From RBG-16-49-21 sp040768125 (GTDB taxonomy: Bacteria; Spirochaetota; UBA4802; UBA5550): a stretch of 64,000 bases of DNA. Location of the stretch: the NCBI GenBank assembly GCA_040768125.1, contig JAXGNG010000007.1, forward strand, positions 1 through 64,000. Reading direction: 5' to 3'. The translations under genes and the position numbers were made by a program. Under the pieces are notes generated by a model that worked only from the letters and a program-made list of their open reading frames with translations, did not search any database and had not been told where the DNA came from. Position 1 is the stretch's first letter. Each line of letters opens with the position of its first letter. Positions 25,647 to 34,670 of the stretch are shown here, piece by piece.

Positions 25647-26399
25647 CTATAGAAAATCCTGCCCCGTCCGCTCCTTGAATACGCCGAGGGGGAAATAGGG
25701 GATCATCTGCTGCTCGATCACGTCCAGGGCCTCGATGGGCGATACGCGCCAGTTGGTGTTGCAGGTGGAAAGCATTTCCACCATGGAAAACCCCATCCCG
25801 TCAATCTGCATCTGGAAGGCCTTTTTCACGGCCTTCTTCGCCTGGTTCACGTGCTTCGGCGAGTGGAGGGCCACCCGCGTGGAATAGGCGACGCCCTCCA
25901 GGGTGGCCAGCATCTCCGCCATCTTGATCGGGTAGCCCTCGGTCTGGAAGTTCCGGCCGTAGGGCGAGGTGGTGGTCTGCTGTCCCAGGAGGGTCGTCGG
26001 CGCCATCTGCCCCCCCGTCATGCCGTACACGGAATTGTTGATGAAAATGACGGTGATGTTCTCGCCACGATTGGCGGCGTGGATGATCTCCGAGGTGCCG
26101 ATGGCGGCCATGTCCCCGTCGCCCTGGTAGGCGAATATGATCCTGTCCGGCTGGGCGCGCTTCATCCCCGTGGCGCACGCCGGGGCCCTGCCGTGGGGCG
26201 CTTCGAGAACATCGATGGGAAAATAACTGTAAAGGAACACGCAGCATCCCACCCCGGGTATGCCGATGGTGCGGTCAACGATGCCCAGCTCCTCGATCGT
26301 CTCGGCGACGATGCGGTGGGCGATGCCGTGGGTGCACCCGGGGCAGAAATGGGTGACGGTGTCCTTGAGGCACGATGATCGGGTGAATACCTTTTCCAT
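25647..26399 (-). CDS. 2-oxoacid:ferredoxin oxidoreductase beta subunit (thiamine-diphosphate binding)
   Basis: Protein of 250 residues. It has the N-terminal CPGCTHGIAHRI with Cys residues, the thiamine-diphosphate motif YQGDGDMAAIGTSEIIHAAN followed by INNSVYGMTGGQMAPTT, which is typical of Kor/Vor-type beta subunits rather than pyruvate enzymes. ATG at 26399 lies three bases after the alpha stop codon. It acts in the cytoplasm with the alpha, gamma and ferredoxin subunits encoded alongside. Confidence 0.92.
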   Translation of the reverse strand: MEKVFTRSSCLKDTVTHFCPGCTHGIAHRIVAETIEELGIVDRTIGIPGVGCCVFLYSYFPIDVLEAPHGRAPACATGMKRAQPDRIIFAYQGDGDMAAIGTSEIIHAANRGENITVIFINNSVYGMTGGQMAPTTLLGQQTTTSPYGRNFQTEGYPIKMAEMLATLEGVAYSTRVALHSPKHVNQAKKAVKKAFQMQIDGMGFSMVEMLSTCNTNWRVSPIEALDVIEQQMIPYFPLGVFKERTGQDFL

Positions 26400-26402
26400 G
26401 GG

Positions 26403-27455
26403 TTACCTCAGCGCCTTTTCCATCTCCGCGAGGACCTCGTTCGGGAAGGGAATGCCGCCTCCCGGCCTCCCGTAGAAGGATACCGCCGCCTTCGGGTCCG
26501 CGTTGATCCTCACGTCGTTCAGCATCTGGCCGGTGTTCATCTCCACCACCAGGACCTTCCCTATCCTTTCGGAGTGGCGCCTGATGCGCTCCGACGGAAA
26601 GGGGAAGAGCGTGATCGGCCTCAGGAGGCCCACGCGTATCCCCTTTTCGCGCGCCATGCGTATCGCGGTCTTGGTTATCCGCGAGGGCGTGCCGAAGGCG
26701 ACCACCATGAGGTCGGCGTCGTCCAGGGACCACTCCTCGCAGAGGACCTCGTTCCTCTCCACTTCGTCGTATTTCGCCCGGAGATCGAGGTTGTGCGCCT
26801 CCTGCTCACCGGGGCCCAGGTAGAGCGATTTCAGGAGCCGGGGCTCCCGACCCTCCCGGCCGCGGAGGGCCCAGGGCTTCTCCGGTATCACGACGGGGTT
26901 CTCCGGGGTGAGACGGCACGGTTCCTGAAACTGCCCCACCATGGCGTCTGCCAGGATCACCGTCAGCATGCGGTATTTGTCCGCGAGATCGAAACCCCTG
27001 ATGGTGAGGTCGAACATCTCCTGGACCGAGGCCGGGGCGAGGACGATGTTGCGGTAATCGCCGTGCCCCCCGCCATGCACCGCCTGGTTGTAGTCCCCCT
27101 GGGTGGGCGAGATGCCGCCGAGACCCGGGCCGCACCGCATGATGTTCACCACGAGACCCGGAATCTCTGAGCCCGCAATGTAGGAAAACCCCTCCTGCAT
27201 GAGGGAAATCCCGGGGCCCGAAGAAGAGGTCATGGCCCGTTCCCCCGACGCCCCGGCGCCAAGGACCATGTTTATTGAAGCGATCTCGCTCTCGGCGGGG
27301 ATGAAGGTCCCCCCCACCCTGGGCAAATTGCGCGCCAGGTATTCCGGGATATCGTTCTGCGGGGTTATGGGATATCCGAAGTAGAAACGGCATCCCGCCT
27401 GAATGGCCCCTTCCGCCAGGGCGATATTGCCCTTCGTCAGACTTTTTTCCGTCAT
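26403..27455 (-). CDS. 2-oxoacid:ferredoxin oxidoreductase alpha subunit
   Basis: Alpha subunit of 350 residues. N-terminal KGNIALAEGAIQAGCRFYFG followed by YPITPQNDIPEYLA is the conserved pyrimidine-binding region; TSSSGPGISLMQEGFSYIAG and RCGPGLGGISPTQGDYNQAV are family hallmarks. I set the start at 27455, the ATG overlapping the ferredoxin stop (ATGA). This single-chain alpha subunit plus separate gamma is the KorABCD/VorABCD layout. In this context (next to acyl-CoA dehydrogenase) branched-chain 2-oxoacid oxidation is as likely as 2-oxoglutarate. Confidence 0.92.
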   Translation of the reverse strand: MTEKSLTKGNIALAEGAIQAGCRFYFGYPITPQNDIPEYLARNLPRVGGTFIPAESEIASINMVLGAGASGERAMTSSSGPGISLMQEGFSYIAGSEIPGLVVNIMRCGPGLGGISPTQGDYNQAVHGGGHGDYRNIVLAPASVQEMFDLTIRGFDLADKYRMLTVILADAMVGQFQEPCRLTPENPVVIPEKPWALRGREGREPRLLKSLYLGPGEQEAHNLDLRAKYDEVERNEVLCEEWSLDDADLMVVAFGTPSRITKTAIRMAREKGIRVGLLRPITLFPFPSERIRRHSERIGKVLVVEMNTGQMLNDVRINADPKAAVSFYGRPGGGIPFPNEVLAEMEKALR

Positions 27456-27661
27456 TTGAACACCTCGATGGCGGTGTCGGGACACATGATAGCGCAGGTC
27501 TTGCAGCCGGTACAGAGGTCCTTCTTGTCCTCAAGAAAAACAGCGGGGAAATATCCCACGCGATTGTGGGTCTCCGATATGGTGATAAGCTGCTTCGGGC
27601 AGAATTTGACGCAGAAGTAGCAGCCCTTGCAGCGGTCAGCGTCAATCGTGATGTATGCCAC
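27452..27661 (-). CDS. Ferredoxin subunit (2x[4Fe-4S]) of 2-oxoacid oxidoreductase
   Basis: Protein of 69 residues with two four-Cys iron-sulfur motifs: CKGCYFCVKFCP and CTGCKTCAIMCP. It passes electrons from the thiamine enzyme to external ferredoxin. GTG start at 27661, preceded by AAAAGGAT; it overlaps the alpha gene by four bases, making it the first gene of the four-gene unit. Confidence 0.93.
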   Translation of the reverse strand: MAYITIDADRCKGCYFCVKFCPKQLITISETHNRVGYFPAVFLEDKKDLCTGCKTCAIMCPDTAIEVFK

Positions 27662-28009
27662 GGGTCAACATCCTTTTCATTATTTCAGATACTACTTAAT
27701 CACCGTGCGTACTCTGTAATATATACTGACATTAATTATTAGGCAAATAAAACTTTTTAAATGCCACTGCCAGTCTATAAAAAATTGCGATTTTACGTCA
27801 ACAAAATCTGTCGGGTAATCAATAAATTATATGCCGGCGCGGGCTCATGGAACGGGAGATGGTCACGCCGCGGGCTCACGATTGACATGGAAGCACAATG
27901 CGAGGTACCCATGGCAGTTCAGCCGAACCCCCGTTGATAAATTCTGTTTGACAGTTACGGCGCAGGGGTTTCAATACAATCAGTCCGGGCGCAACGACGG
28001 GAGGAACCG
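27662..28009. promoter_or_regulatory. Divergent AT-rich control region between the oxidoreductase unit and the cupin regulator
   Basis: A 348-base gap with no ORF of note. The half next to the ferredoxin gene is AT-rich (27690-27835) and holds several TAAT/ATTA pieces suited to promoters or operators. On the plus strand TTGACA at 27948-27953, with CAATAC 18 bases on (27972-27977), is a candidate promoter for the regulator. The regulator probably controls both directions; no clear palindrome was identified. Confidence 0.45.
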
Positions 28010-28582
28010 ATGGAAGAAAACGAAGTCAGGGTCAAGGTGGGTGAAAAGATCAGGGCGTTCCGTGACGACAGGGGGCTTTCCCTGGCGGAACTGGCGGACA
28101 AAACGGGATTTTCCACGGCCTACCTCTCCCAGGTGGAAAACCATCTCATCTCACCGCCCCTGGGAGCGCTGATGAAGATCGCGCGGTGCCTTGACATCGA
28201 AACGGGGCGCCTCTTCGACCAGAAGGGCACCGCGCCCTTTACCATCGTGAGGAAGGACGAGCGCGTTCCCACGTCGCGCGTGGCGTCCAAGGAGGGAGTG
28301 CGTTACGGATACTCCTACGAGTCCCTGGCGCCGGACAAGATCAACCGCAAGATGGAACCCTTTCTCGTGACCCTGGAGCCAGCATCAAAAAAAGGAACGC
28401 CCTACAACCACGAAGGGGAGGAGTTCCTCTTCGTCCTCGAGGGAAGGGTGGAAATCCAGCTCGGGGAGTACACGGACACTCTTGAGCCGGGCGACAGCGT
28501 TTACTACGACTCGACGCTTCACCACCGCGTCTCCTGCGTCGGGGACACGCCAGCAAGGATCATCGCGGTGATCCACTCGTAA
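28010..28582 (+). CDS. XRE-family regulator with C-terminal cupin domain
   Basis: Transcription factor of 190 residues. N-terminal helix-turn-helix of the lambda-repressor type at about 8-62 (KIRAFRDDRGLSLAELADKT, TAYLSQVENHLISPPLGALM); C-terminal cupin at about 115-185 (EGEEFLFVLEGRVEIQLGEY, LEPGDSVYYDSTLHHRVSC). This arrangement (PuuR/HTH-cupin) usually senses a small metabolite. ATG at 28010 has GGGAGGAACCG upstream. It is divergent from the 2-oxoacid oxidoreductase operon, its likely target. Confidence 0.9.
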   Translation: MEENEVRVKVGEKIRAFRDDRGLSLAELADKTGFSTAYLSQVENHLISPPLGALMKIARCLDIETGRLFDQKGTAPFTIVRKDERVPTSRVASKEGVRYGYSYESLAPDKINRKMEPFLVTLEPASKKGTPYNHEGEEFLFVLEGRVEIQLGEYTDTLEPGDSVYYDSTLHHRVSCVGDTPARIIAVIHS

Positions 28583-29266
28583 CTACCGTATCACCCGCTC
28601 GATCAGGAAATAGAAGAAGGCCGCGCTGCCGAGATAGAGCTGCATCACGATAAAGGCGGCGAAGGCTTTCACGGGGATGCCCGCGCCCCGCGTCGTCACG
28701 TACGCGTGAAGGCAGGCGATACCGAGAATGACCTCGGGGATGATGATGTAGACGGCCACGGGACCCGCCATCAGGACACCACGGGCGTACCATGAGGGAA
28801 GCATCCACACCGTTGCCTCGGAAGCCCCGAAGATCGCCAGGGACAGGATGGCCGCGGCCAGGTAGCCGGCCCCGGGAGAGCGCCGCTCCCGCACCCGCGT
28901 TCCCGCGTAGACGATGATGAAGACCGGTATGGCCCAGAGACCCGCCATGTATCCCGACACCGTGCCGATTTTCGGGAAGCCGTCTTCGGGAAACACCAGG
29001 ACCCCCAGCACATCGGAGAGGAACCAGTCGGGAACAACCTGGAAGAGGCTAAGGATCAGGGCGAAAAGCCAGACATCACGCCAGGAGGCGTGTCCGCGCA
29101 GAGTGCCCGCCAGGGGCACCGCGATATTGTACGCCGCCACGAGGATGAAGAGCTTCACCCCCATGGCCACGCCCGGCACGGGCAGCACCGCCGCGCATAG
29201 AAGGGCGAAAAAAAGATGCAGGAGAAGAACCTCGGATTCCTCGCGGAGAAGTTTTTTCATAATCAT
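28583..29266 (-). CDS. Polytopic membrane protein of unknown function
   Basis: Protein of 227 residues with about six or seven hydrophobic helices (for example LLHLFFALLCAAVLPVPGVA, GLWAIPVFIIVYAGT, MAGPVAVYIIIPEVILGIAC, AFIVMQLYLGSAAFFYFLI). The loop sequences contain PDWFLSDVLGVLVFPEDGFP and Trp/Glu-rich pieces; no catalytic motif is recognised. Start at 29266 (ATG ATT ATG) or 29260. It converges with the regulator gene, ending one base after it. Confidence 0.7.
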   Translation of the reverse strand: MIMKKLLREESEVLLLHLFFALLCAAVLPVPGVAMGVKLFILVAAYNIAVPLAGTLRGHASWRDVWLFALILSLFQVVPDWFLSDVLGVLVFPEDGFPKIGTVSGYMAGLWAIPVFIIVYAGTRVRERRSPGAGYLAAAILSLAIFGASEATVWMLPSWYARGVLMAGPVAVYIIIPEVILGIACLHAYVTTRGAGIPVKAFAAFIVMQLYLGSAAFFYFLIERVIR

Positions 29267-29363
29267 TCGATCCCGGGGTAGTGAAGGTTACCCGGGAGAC
29301 GCGTCGGATGTCAAGGCATATCCGGTCACGCCCGCCTTCTTTTTCACGCCCCTCACCGGCCGG

Positions 29364-29393
29364 AAAAAAACGACCCCCTCGGAAGAGGGGGTC
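29364..29393 (-). terminator. Rho-independent terminator of the secreted hydrolase gene
   Basis: GACCCCCTC (29372-29380), GGAA loop, GAGGGGGTC (29385-29393). On the minus strand the stem is followed by seven T (complement of 29364-29370). It lies 52 bases after the stop of the hydrolase gene at 29445. Confidence 0.88.
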
Positions 29394-29444
29394 CCTGTAC
29401 ACGCGAAAGCGCGGCGAGTTACCGGGGGGTATCGTGCCGCGTTC

Positions 29445-30458
29445 TCACGGGGCCATTCGTGCCACGCCGTTTACCGCCCTCCCGTCGCTCCAGCGGCCCA
29501 TGTCGAAGATCACCGCGGTCTCGTCGTTCAGCGCGGCGTCAAGGGCGGCCCAGTAGAACCGATAGTCCGTGGCGTCCACCTCTCCGTCGCCGCCGAAGAT
29601 CTCCATTATGAACGACGGCATCCATCCGTCGTCGCTGATCGGCGCCATGTGGTCGGCCTTCAAATCAGGTTTGCCGTAGGTGTCCGTCCGGAGCTGGTAC
29701 ACCACGCGGGACGCCGCGTTCGTGAGCCGGTAGTAGATGTCCATGGCCTGGGATGATGGGGCCAGGGAGTCGTCGTTGCCCGTGAGCACGATCACCGGGC
29801 ACACCGTTGAGGCGATCTTGGTTTTCCAGTCGATCTCGACGATCTTCACCATGGACTGCACGAAGGTGGGGATTCCCGCCTTGGCGTCCACGCAGGCATC
29901 GGCGAGGACGATGTTCTTGGGCGACCAGGCGTCGGACGACCATGCCAGGGAGAGCAGCCCGCCCAGGGAATGGCCGTAGAGGGTGACGTTGTTCCGGTCG
30001 GCCATGGAGCCAATGCGTGAAAGCGCGCTATTGACCCCGGTGATGGCCCGGGCAAGGTACTTGTTCTGGTCCGCGTCGGTCATCAGGTCGGACATGAGCC
30101 CGAGGAGGCCTCCCTTGTTGAACTGGGGATAGATCACGATGTAGCCCTGTTTCGCCAGGTGCTCGATATGGGCCATGTAGATGTCCGGGGCGATGCAGAG
30201 CTGCCCGTGGAGGAATACCACCACCGGCGCCGTGGCCCCGTTCTTCAGGCTGTCCGGTATATAGTACCAGACCCTCGATCCGTCGCTGCCGCTGCCGAAC
30301 ACGATTTCCGTGAACCCGTTGCAGATGTAGCTCTCCCCGGAGCCGTATCCGTAGTCAGGCTGCCCCGGAGGGGTCGGTGCTTTTGACATTGAAAAGGCCG
30401 CCGTGCCGGCCAGAAAAATCCCCATGACGATCACTGATGCGACTGCCCTGATGTTCAT
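29445..30458 (-). CDS. Secreted alpha/beta-hydrolase (lipase/esterase-like)
   Basis: Exported enzyme of 337 residues. Signal peptide MNIRAVASVIVMGIFLAGTAAFS; ATG at 30458 has a strong GGAGGTC site. The alpha/beta-hydrolase core is clear: oxyanion strand VVVFLHGQLC, nucleophile elbow LYGHSLGGLLSLAW, acid region VIVLTGNDDSLAP, and a late His in LKADHMAPISDDG. Closest in look to dienelactone-hydrolase or cutinase-like lipases. Substrate unknown. It is monocistronic, with its own terminator. Confidence 0.82.
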   Translation of the reverse strand: MNIRAVASVIVMGIFLAGTAAFSMSKAPTPPGQPDYGYGSGESYICNGFTEIVFGSGSDGSRVWYYIPDSLKNGATAPVVVFLHGQLCIAPDIYMAHIEHLAKQGYIVIYPQFNKGGLLGLMSDLMTDADQNKYLARAITGVNSALSRIGSMADRNNVTLYGHSLGGLLSLAWSSDAWSPKNIVLADACVDAKAGIPTFVQSMVKIVEIDWKTKIASTVCPVIVLTGNDDSLAPSSQAMDIYYRLTNAASRVVYQLRTDTYGKPDLKADHMAPISDDGWMPSFIMEIFGGDGEVDATDYRFYWAALDAALNDETAVIFDMGRWSDGRAVNGVARMAP

Positions 30459-30660
30459 TAAAAGACCTCCCTGATGGTGTGGTGTGTGGCGGAACACTGC
30501 TGCTCCTGAATTGTATCTCCGAATCCCCTGCTTTCAATCCCCCGATTCAGCATTTCATTGTTAACCGTCCGGACGGATTGTACCTGAAAATAGCAGATTA
30601 TCACGTTTTCATTCAACTCAAAATTACAGATTCTGTATTTTTGACGATTTTGGACGAAAA

Positions 30661-32238
30661 TTAATGGTTTTTTTTCTGATGCCGGTACTCGCTTGGGGTT
30701 GTTCCCATCACGCTCCTGAAGGCGCGGTTGAACGTGGAAAGGCTGTCGAACCCCGTGGTGAGGGCCACATCGATGATCTTCTCGTCAGTGCCGCCCAGGC
30801 GCCGTACCGCCTCGCGGATCCTGAGCTCATTGATGTAATCGTTGATCTTCTTTCCCGTGTACTCCCTGAATTGACCGCTGAAATAATTGGGATTCATGTC
30901 CACCGCGGCAGCCAGGCCCTCCCGGGATATATCGGAGGTATAATTCTCCTCGATGAAGGCGATGATCCCCTTCAATTTCTCCTCCGTTGAGCCGGTAACG
31001 GTCCTTTTTTTACCCGGTTCCACTTTACCCGTATCCCCCCCTCCCCCGGCGGTGCGCAGGGTCTCGTAGAGTATTTTCAGGGAGAACACCCTTCGCTGGT
31101 ATTCCCTGGAGCCGAGGATGACGAGTCCCAGGATCACGAAGGGGGAAAAATAGGTGACCACGAGAAAGGAGTACCGGCTCCCCGACATGTAGAGATACAC
31201 CTCGGCGAGGCCCGCCGCCGCCAGGAGGGATATGAGCATCACGACGGCGGCGAACTTGAACCGGTCGGGGCGCAAACGGTTGCACCGGTAGGCGACGAAG
31301 AGGGCCGAGGGAAAGAACATGACCATCACGAGGACCGCCATGGCCGGGTTAAGGTAGAAACCGGGAAGGCGCGTGTTGATGATGAAGAGGGCCCCGGCGG
31401 CGCCCAGGAGAAGCGGGAAAATGACGCGATTGTACTGGTCAAGCTCAAGGCGGTAAAGGGCCTGGATGATAAGAATCGCGAGCATGGCGAAAAGGGGTAT
31501 GGTCAGCATGAGCATGGGTGATATCCAGCCCAGGGGCACGGGCTTGTAGGGCGAAAAAATCGTGATAATGTAGAGAACATTGAAAATCAGGACGAGGATC
31601 TCGTAGAAAAAGAGCCGGTCGGCGCCGTAGAATATCGTGACGGCGATCATAAGGAGTATGGTGCCGACGAGGAGCAGGAGTATCCCGATGGGGAGCTGGT
31701 TGTACATCAGGTCAAGGAAATTCTTCAGGTGGCGGTACTCCTGCCTTGGCTGGACGAAGACGCCGTCAGGAAGGCCCCCGTACTCCTCGCCGTATACCCC
31801 CAGGCGGATGAGCAGCTCGTTCCTTCCCTTCCGTAACACCCCACGGGGTATGACGCACCCCTCGGGATTGTGAAGGTTCCCGATTTCCCCGGGGGTTTTC
31901 TCATCGAGAAGATAATCATTCAGATAGATGGCGTAGGTATACAGGATCCTGCCAAACGAGATGCCGTAATACTCCGCCGGGTCGCCGCCGATGTCGAAGC
32001 GGCCCCTTAGCCACAGGTGGGAGAAATCACGACCGCGGGGAGAGGGAGCGCGGAACTTAGACGGGAGATCAACCGGTCGCCACCCCGCCGCGGAACGCGC
32101 CACCGCGGGGGAATCGTCCTCGAGGTGAAGTATGCTCCAATCCCCGACCTCTATGGATCCGGGAATGGGCGGGAAGGCCCGGGCGCCGGCGAGGAGTGCG
32201 AACAGGACCGCGATAATGATAATGGCGCGCGCTCTCAT
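30661..32238 (-). CDS. Membrane-bound AraC-family regulator with periplasmic sensor and 7 membrane helices
   Basis: One-chain transmembrane regulator of 525 residues. Signal sequence at 1-21, then a periplasmic beta-rich domain (about 25-170) with the FSHLWLRGRFDI ... YAIYLNDYLL look of 7TMR-DISM extracellular domains. About seven membrane helices follow (185-385). A short linker leads to a C-terminal AraC/XylS double helix-turn-helix at 425-525 (DISREGLAAAVDMNPNYFSG, IIDVALTTGFDSLSTFNRAF, GTTPSEYR). An external signal would thus directly control DNA binding at the membrane. Such AraC-type fusions are frequent in spirochaetes. The ligand is unknown. Confidence 0.88.
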   Translation of the reverse strand: MRARAIIIIAVLFALLAGARAFPPIPGSIEVGDWSILHLEDDSPAVARSAAGWRPVDLPSKFRAPSPRGRDFSHLWLRGRFDIGGDPAEYYGISFGRILYTYAIYLNDYLLDEKTPGEIGNLHNPEGCVIPRGVLRKGRNELLIRLGVYGEEYGGLPDGVFVQPRQEYRHLKNFLDLMYNQLPIGILLLLVGTILLMIAVTIFYGADRLFFYEILVLIFNVLYIITIFSPYKPVPLGWISPMLMLTIPLFAMLAILIIQALYRLELDQYNRVIFPLLLGAAGALFIINTRLPGFYLNPAMAVLVMVMFFPSALFVAYRCNRLRPDRFKFAAVVMLISLLAAAGLAEVYLYMSGSRYSFLVVTYFSPFVILGLVILGSREYQRRVFSLKILYETLRTAGGGGDTGKVEPGKKRTVTGSTEEKLKGIIAFIEENYTSDISREGLAAAVDMNPNYFSGQFREYTGKKINDYINELRIREAVRRLGGTDEKIIDVALTTGFDSLSTFNRAFRSVMGTTPSEYRHQKKNH

Positions 32239-32309
32239 CTCGCCCTCAGTATGCCACGATGGGCGGCACTGGCAAGCAGAAAACGAAGCCGCCCCGGGGA
32301 CGGCTCAGA

Positions 32310-33041
32310 TCACTGGTACCCGTGACCCACGGGGAGAACCTCTTCCTCACCGCGGCGGATTTCCGACTCTATGCCGGAATTCCTCCTTGTCCTCCCGGCG
32401 TATTTCTTGAACAGGGGCCCCGATTTCTCCTCGTCGCACCGGAGACAGCGGTTCAGGGACCCGTCGGCGCCGTTGTAGGGCTCCCGCCGCATCCAGGAGC
32501 GGAGGCAGATACCCAGGCAGTGACGCGCCGTGTTGCGTATGTTGTAGTACCAGATCCGGGCGCAGGGGGAAGACATGCCGAGGCCCTCCAGGCACCTGGT
32601 TATCCCCCGGCGGGACATCCGGAAGGCGCACTTCCTCGCCGCCCGGGTCAGATCGGGATGGCGCAGGTACACGTCGAGGTCCCGGAGGGTCGAGCAGGCG
32701 CCGCAGGCGCCATGATGGGTCACGCGGTATCCCGCCGCGGCGGCCTCACGGGCCGTGTCGAAGGTCGCGAGAAAATAGCGGCGCTGCGCGGCATCCGTGA
32801 AGCGTACCGCGCACACCGAGGAGGCGGGGCTCTCTTCCTCGGGGATGCCTGCGCGATAGGGGTCCTCGTCAATCTCCATGGGGTTCAGGGCGATGGTGTC
32901 GCGGAAGGCGTGAGAGGTTTCACCGGCGCGATAATGGGCGACGCCCGCCGGCCCGGGGCCATCCGGCATCTCCGCGGCGGCGGACAGCAGCATGATCGCC
33001 GCGGCGCCCGCGGCAAGGGGTTTCGCGATAGACATGGTCAT
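32310..33041 (-). CDS. Secreted cysteine-rich protein of unknown function
   Basis: Predicted exported protein of 243 residues with a weak signal peptide (IAKPLAAGAAAIMLLSAAA). Ten Cys are seen in the mature part, with notable HHGACGACSTLRDLDVYL near residue 110, RKCAFRMSRRGITRC, MSSPCARIWYYN, and a closing CLGICLR ... NRCLRCDEE. The even number and spacing suggest disulfides. Start could be 33041 or 33035 behind GGGAGGTG. It precedes no obvious partner; the DUF362 gene is on the same strand 42 bases upstream. Confidence 0.6.
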   Translation of the reverse strand: MTMSIAKPLAAGAAAIMLLSAAAEMPDGPGPAGVAHYRAGETSHAFRDTIALNPMEIDEDPYRAGIPEEESPASSVCAVRFTDAAQRRYFLATFDTAREAAAAGYRVTHHGACGACSTLRDLDVYLRHPDLTRAARKCAFRMSRRGITRCLEGLGMSSPCARIWYYNIRNTARHCLGICLRSWMRREPYNGADGSLNRCLRCDEEKSGPLFKKYAGRTRRNSGIESEIRRGEEEVLPVGHGYQ

Positions 33042-33083
33042 GCACCTCCCTGAATCATGGGGACCCCGCCCGCCATCGCCCTG

Positions 33084-34244
33084 TCATTGTTTCGGGCATG
33101 CGCGCCCTCCCCCGAATATCCTCCGGAGGAAGGGGGTTTTGAGCTCGATGGCCCCCTCGGGGCAGATCTCCTGGCAGCAGTAGCACCGGATGCAGGTCGA
33201 GTAATCATGCAGGGGGGGCGCCGACCTTCCGTCCGGTCCCCAGTCGACCGACTTCGGGACCGTGGGGCAAAGCTCCACGCAGACGCCGCAGGCGACGCAC
33301 TTCTCATTCACGATCACGGGGCGGGGCACAAGGCGGTTGGCGACGAAGCGGATCGCTCCCCTGGTGCGGTAGGGCCTGAGGGGCGACCGGTCGACGTCGA
33401 AATCGGGGCACCGCAGGCCCTCCGGGTCGTCGCCAAGGATCTCTATCTCCTCCTCCCGGGCCGCGCCGTGTCCCGATTCGCTGCCGATCTTCACCGTGGG
33501 GACAAGCGCGGGATCCAGGTGTATGAGGCGGCACGCCGTGGCGTCCAGGGCGATGGGATCGCGTGAGAAAAGGATGCAGTTCATCGGCCGGGGCCGCCCT
33601 CCCCGGGGGCCGTTCCCCTCCATGGCGACCACGCCGTCCATGATGTAGAGCGCCGGCGCCACGAGGGCGTTCAGGTCCAGGAGCATACGGGCGAAGCCCC
33701 CGGGGTCGGGGAGCTTGATGTGGTACTCCCCCTTCCTGATGCCGGGAACGCAGCCGAACTGGTTTTTCACGGCGCCGGTGAATTTCTCGAACCCGTGGGT
33801 CTTCAGCTTCGGGAGGCTGACGATCACGTCGTGCTCCCTGACGGCCCGGGCGACGATGAACCTGCGGTTCTGCGCCCCCTTATCGAAAAAGACCTCCACG
33901 CCCTCGGAGAAATCCGCCACGGCGACACCGAGATCATCAGCGACGGCGAGCAGCCCCGCCTTTCTCGCGGCCCCGGCGGTGCTTCCCACGGCGGGTGAGT
34001 CGCCGAAGGAAACCGAGGCCCCCGCGGCGAGGAAGATCTCCGCCACGGCGCGAAATATCGACGGGTGCGTGGTCACGCACTTCCGGGGATCATCGCCCAC
34101 CAGGAGATTCGGCTTTAGAAGGAGGCGCTTCCCGGGGCCGGCAAAGGCACCCGCTCCCCCGAGGAGACCGACGCCGCGTGCCACGGCGCCGCGCACCTCG
34201 TCGATGTCATAGGATCCGCACCGGATCACCGCCACCTGGGCCAT
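33084..34244 (-). CDS. DUF362 domain protein with two [4Fe-4S] motifs
   Basis: Protein of 386 residues. The DUF362 core (about 1-300) carries LLLKPNLLVGDDPRKCVTTH, VSLPKLKTHGFEKFTGAVKN and SRDPIALDATACRLI, a pattern shared by all members. The C-terminal 80 residues are a ferredoxin domain: CVACGVCVELCP and CIRCYCCQEICP. The biochemical role of the family is not settled. It could be co-transcribed with the Cys-rich gene downstream. Confidence 0.88.
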   Translation of the reverse strand: MAQVAVIRCGSYDIDEVRGAVARGVGLLGGAGAFAGPGKRLLLKPNLLVGDDPRKCVTTHPSIFRAVAEIFLAAGASVSFGDSPAVGSTAGAARKAGLLAVADDLGVAVADFSEGVEVFFDKGAQNRRFIVARAVREHDVIVSLPKLKTHGFEKFTGAVKNQFGCVPGIRKGEYHIKLPDPGGFARMLLDLNALVAPALYIMDGVVAMEGNGPRGGRPRPMNCILFSRDPIALDATACRLIHLDPALVPTVKIGSESGHGAAREEEIEILGDDPEGLRCPDFDVDRSPLRPYRTRGAIRFVANRLVPRPVIVNEKCVACGVCVELCPTVPKSVDWGPDGRSAPPLHDYSTCIRCYCCQEICPEGAIELKTPFLRRIFGGGRACPKQ

Positions 34245-34364
34245 GGGAACGCCTCCCCCGGAATGTATGGGCGGGGCATGGAAGCAGCCCCGGAAAAAAT
34301 TGATTGATCAGCCTGCCATGCCGTGTATCCTGGCATCATACCCCATGGAAGAAAGGGAGACACC

Positions 34365-34649
34365 ATGAGCAGCACCAACACAATGGCGGGCCGGATATTC
34401 ATGGCCCTGGTGGCCGTACCCCTGGCCATCGTGGCGGCCGACTTCATCCTGAAACTGGTGATATTCAGGCTTATATTTTTCTTCTTCACTCCCCGCATCA
34501 TGGAAGGCATGCCGATCAACGTCATAATCTACCTTCGCTACGCGATCCTTGTCGGAATTGCCTTCTGGGCGTTCCTTCTCGCCTATGTCTACGTGCGCCA
34601 CGGCGATTTCAAGCTCGACAGGCTGGGCTTCTGGAAGAAGGGTGAATAG
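34365..34649 (+). CDS. Small two-helix membrane protein
   Basis: Predicted protein of 94 residues with two to three hydrophobic helices (about 8-25 and 55-75; FMALVAVPLAIVAADFIL, IIYLRYAILVGIAFWAFL). ATG at 34365 has GAAAGGGAG upstream and is preferred to the in-frame ATG at 34323. Basic C-terminus (FKLDRLGFWKKGE). No family recognised. It is isolated between oppositely oriented genes. Confidence 0.55.
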   Translation: MSSTNTMAGRIFMALVAVPLAIVAADFILKLVIFRLIFFFFTPRIMEGMPINVIIYLRYAILVGIAFWAFLLAYVYVRHGDFKLDRLGFWKKGE

Positions 34650-34670
34650 ACCCCTTTCCCCGTACACGCC

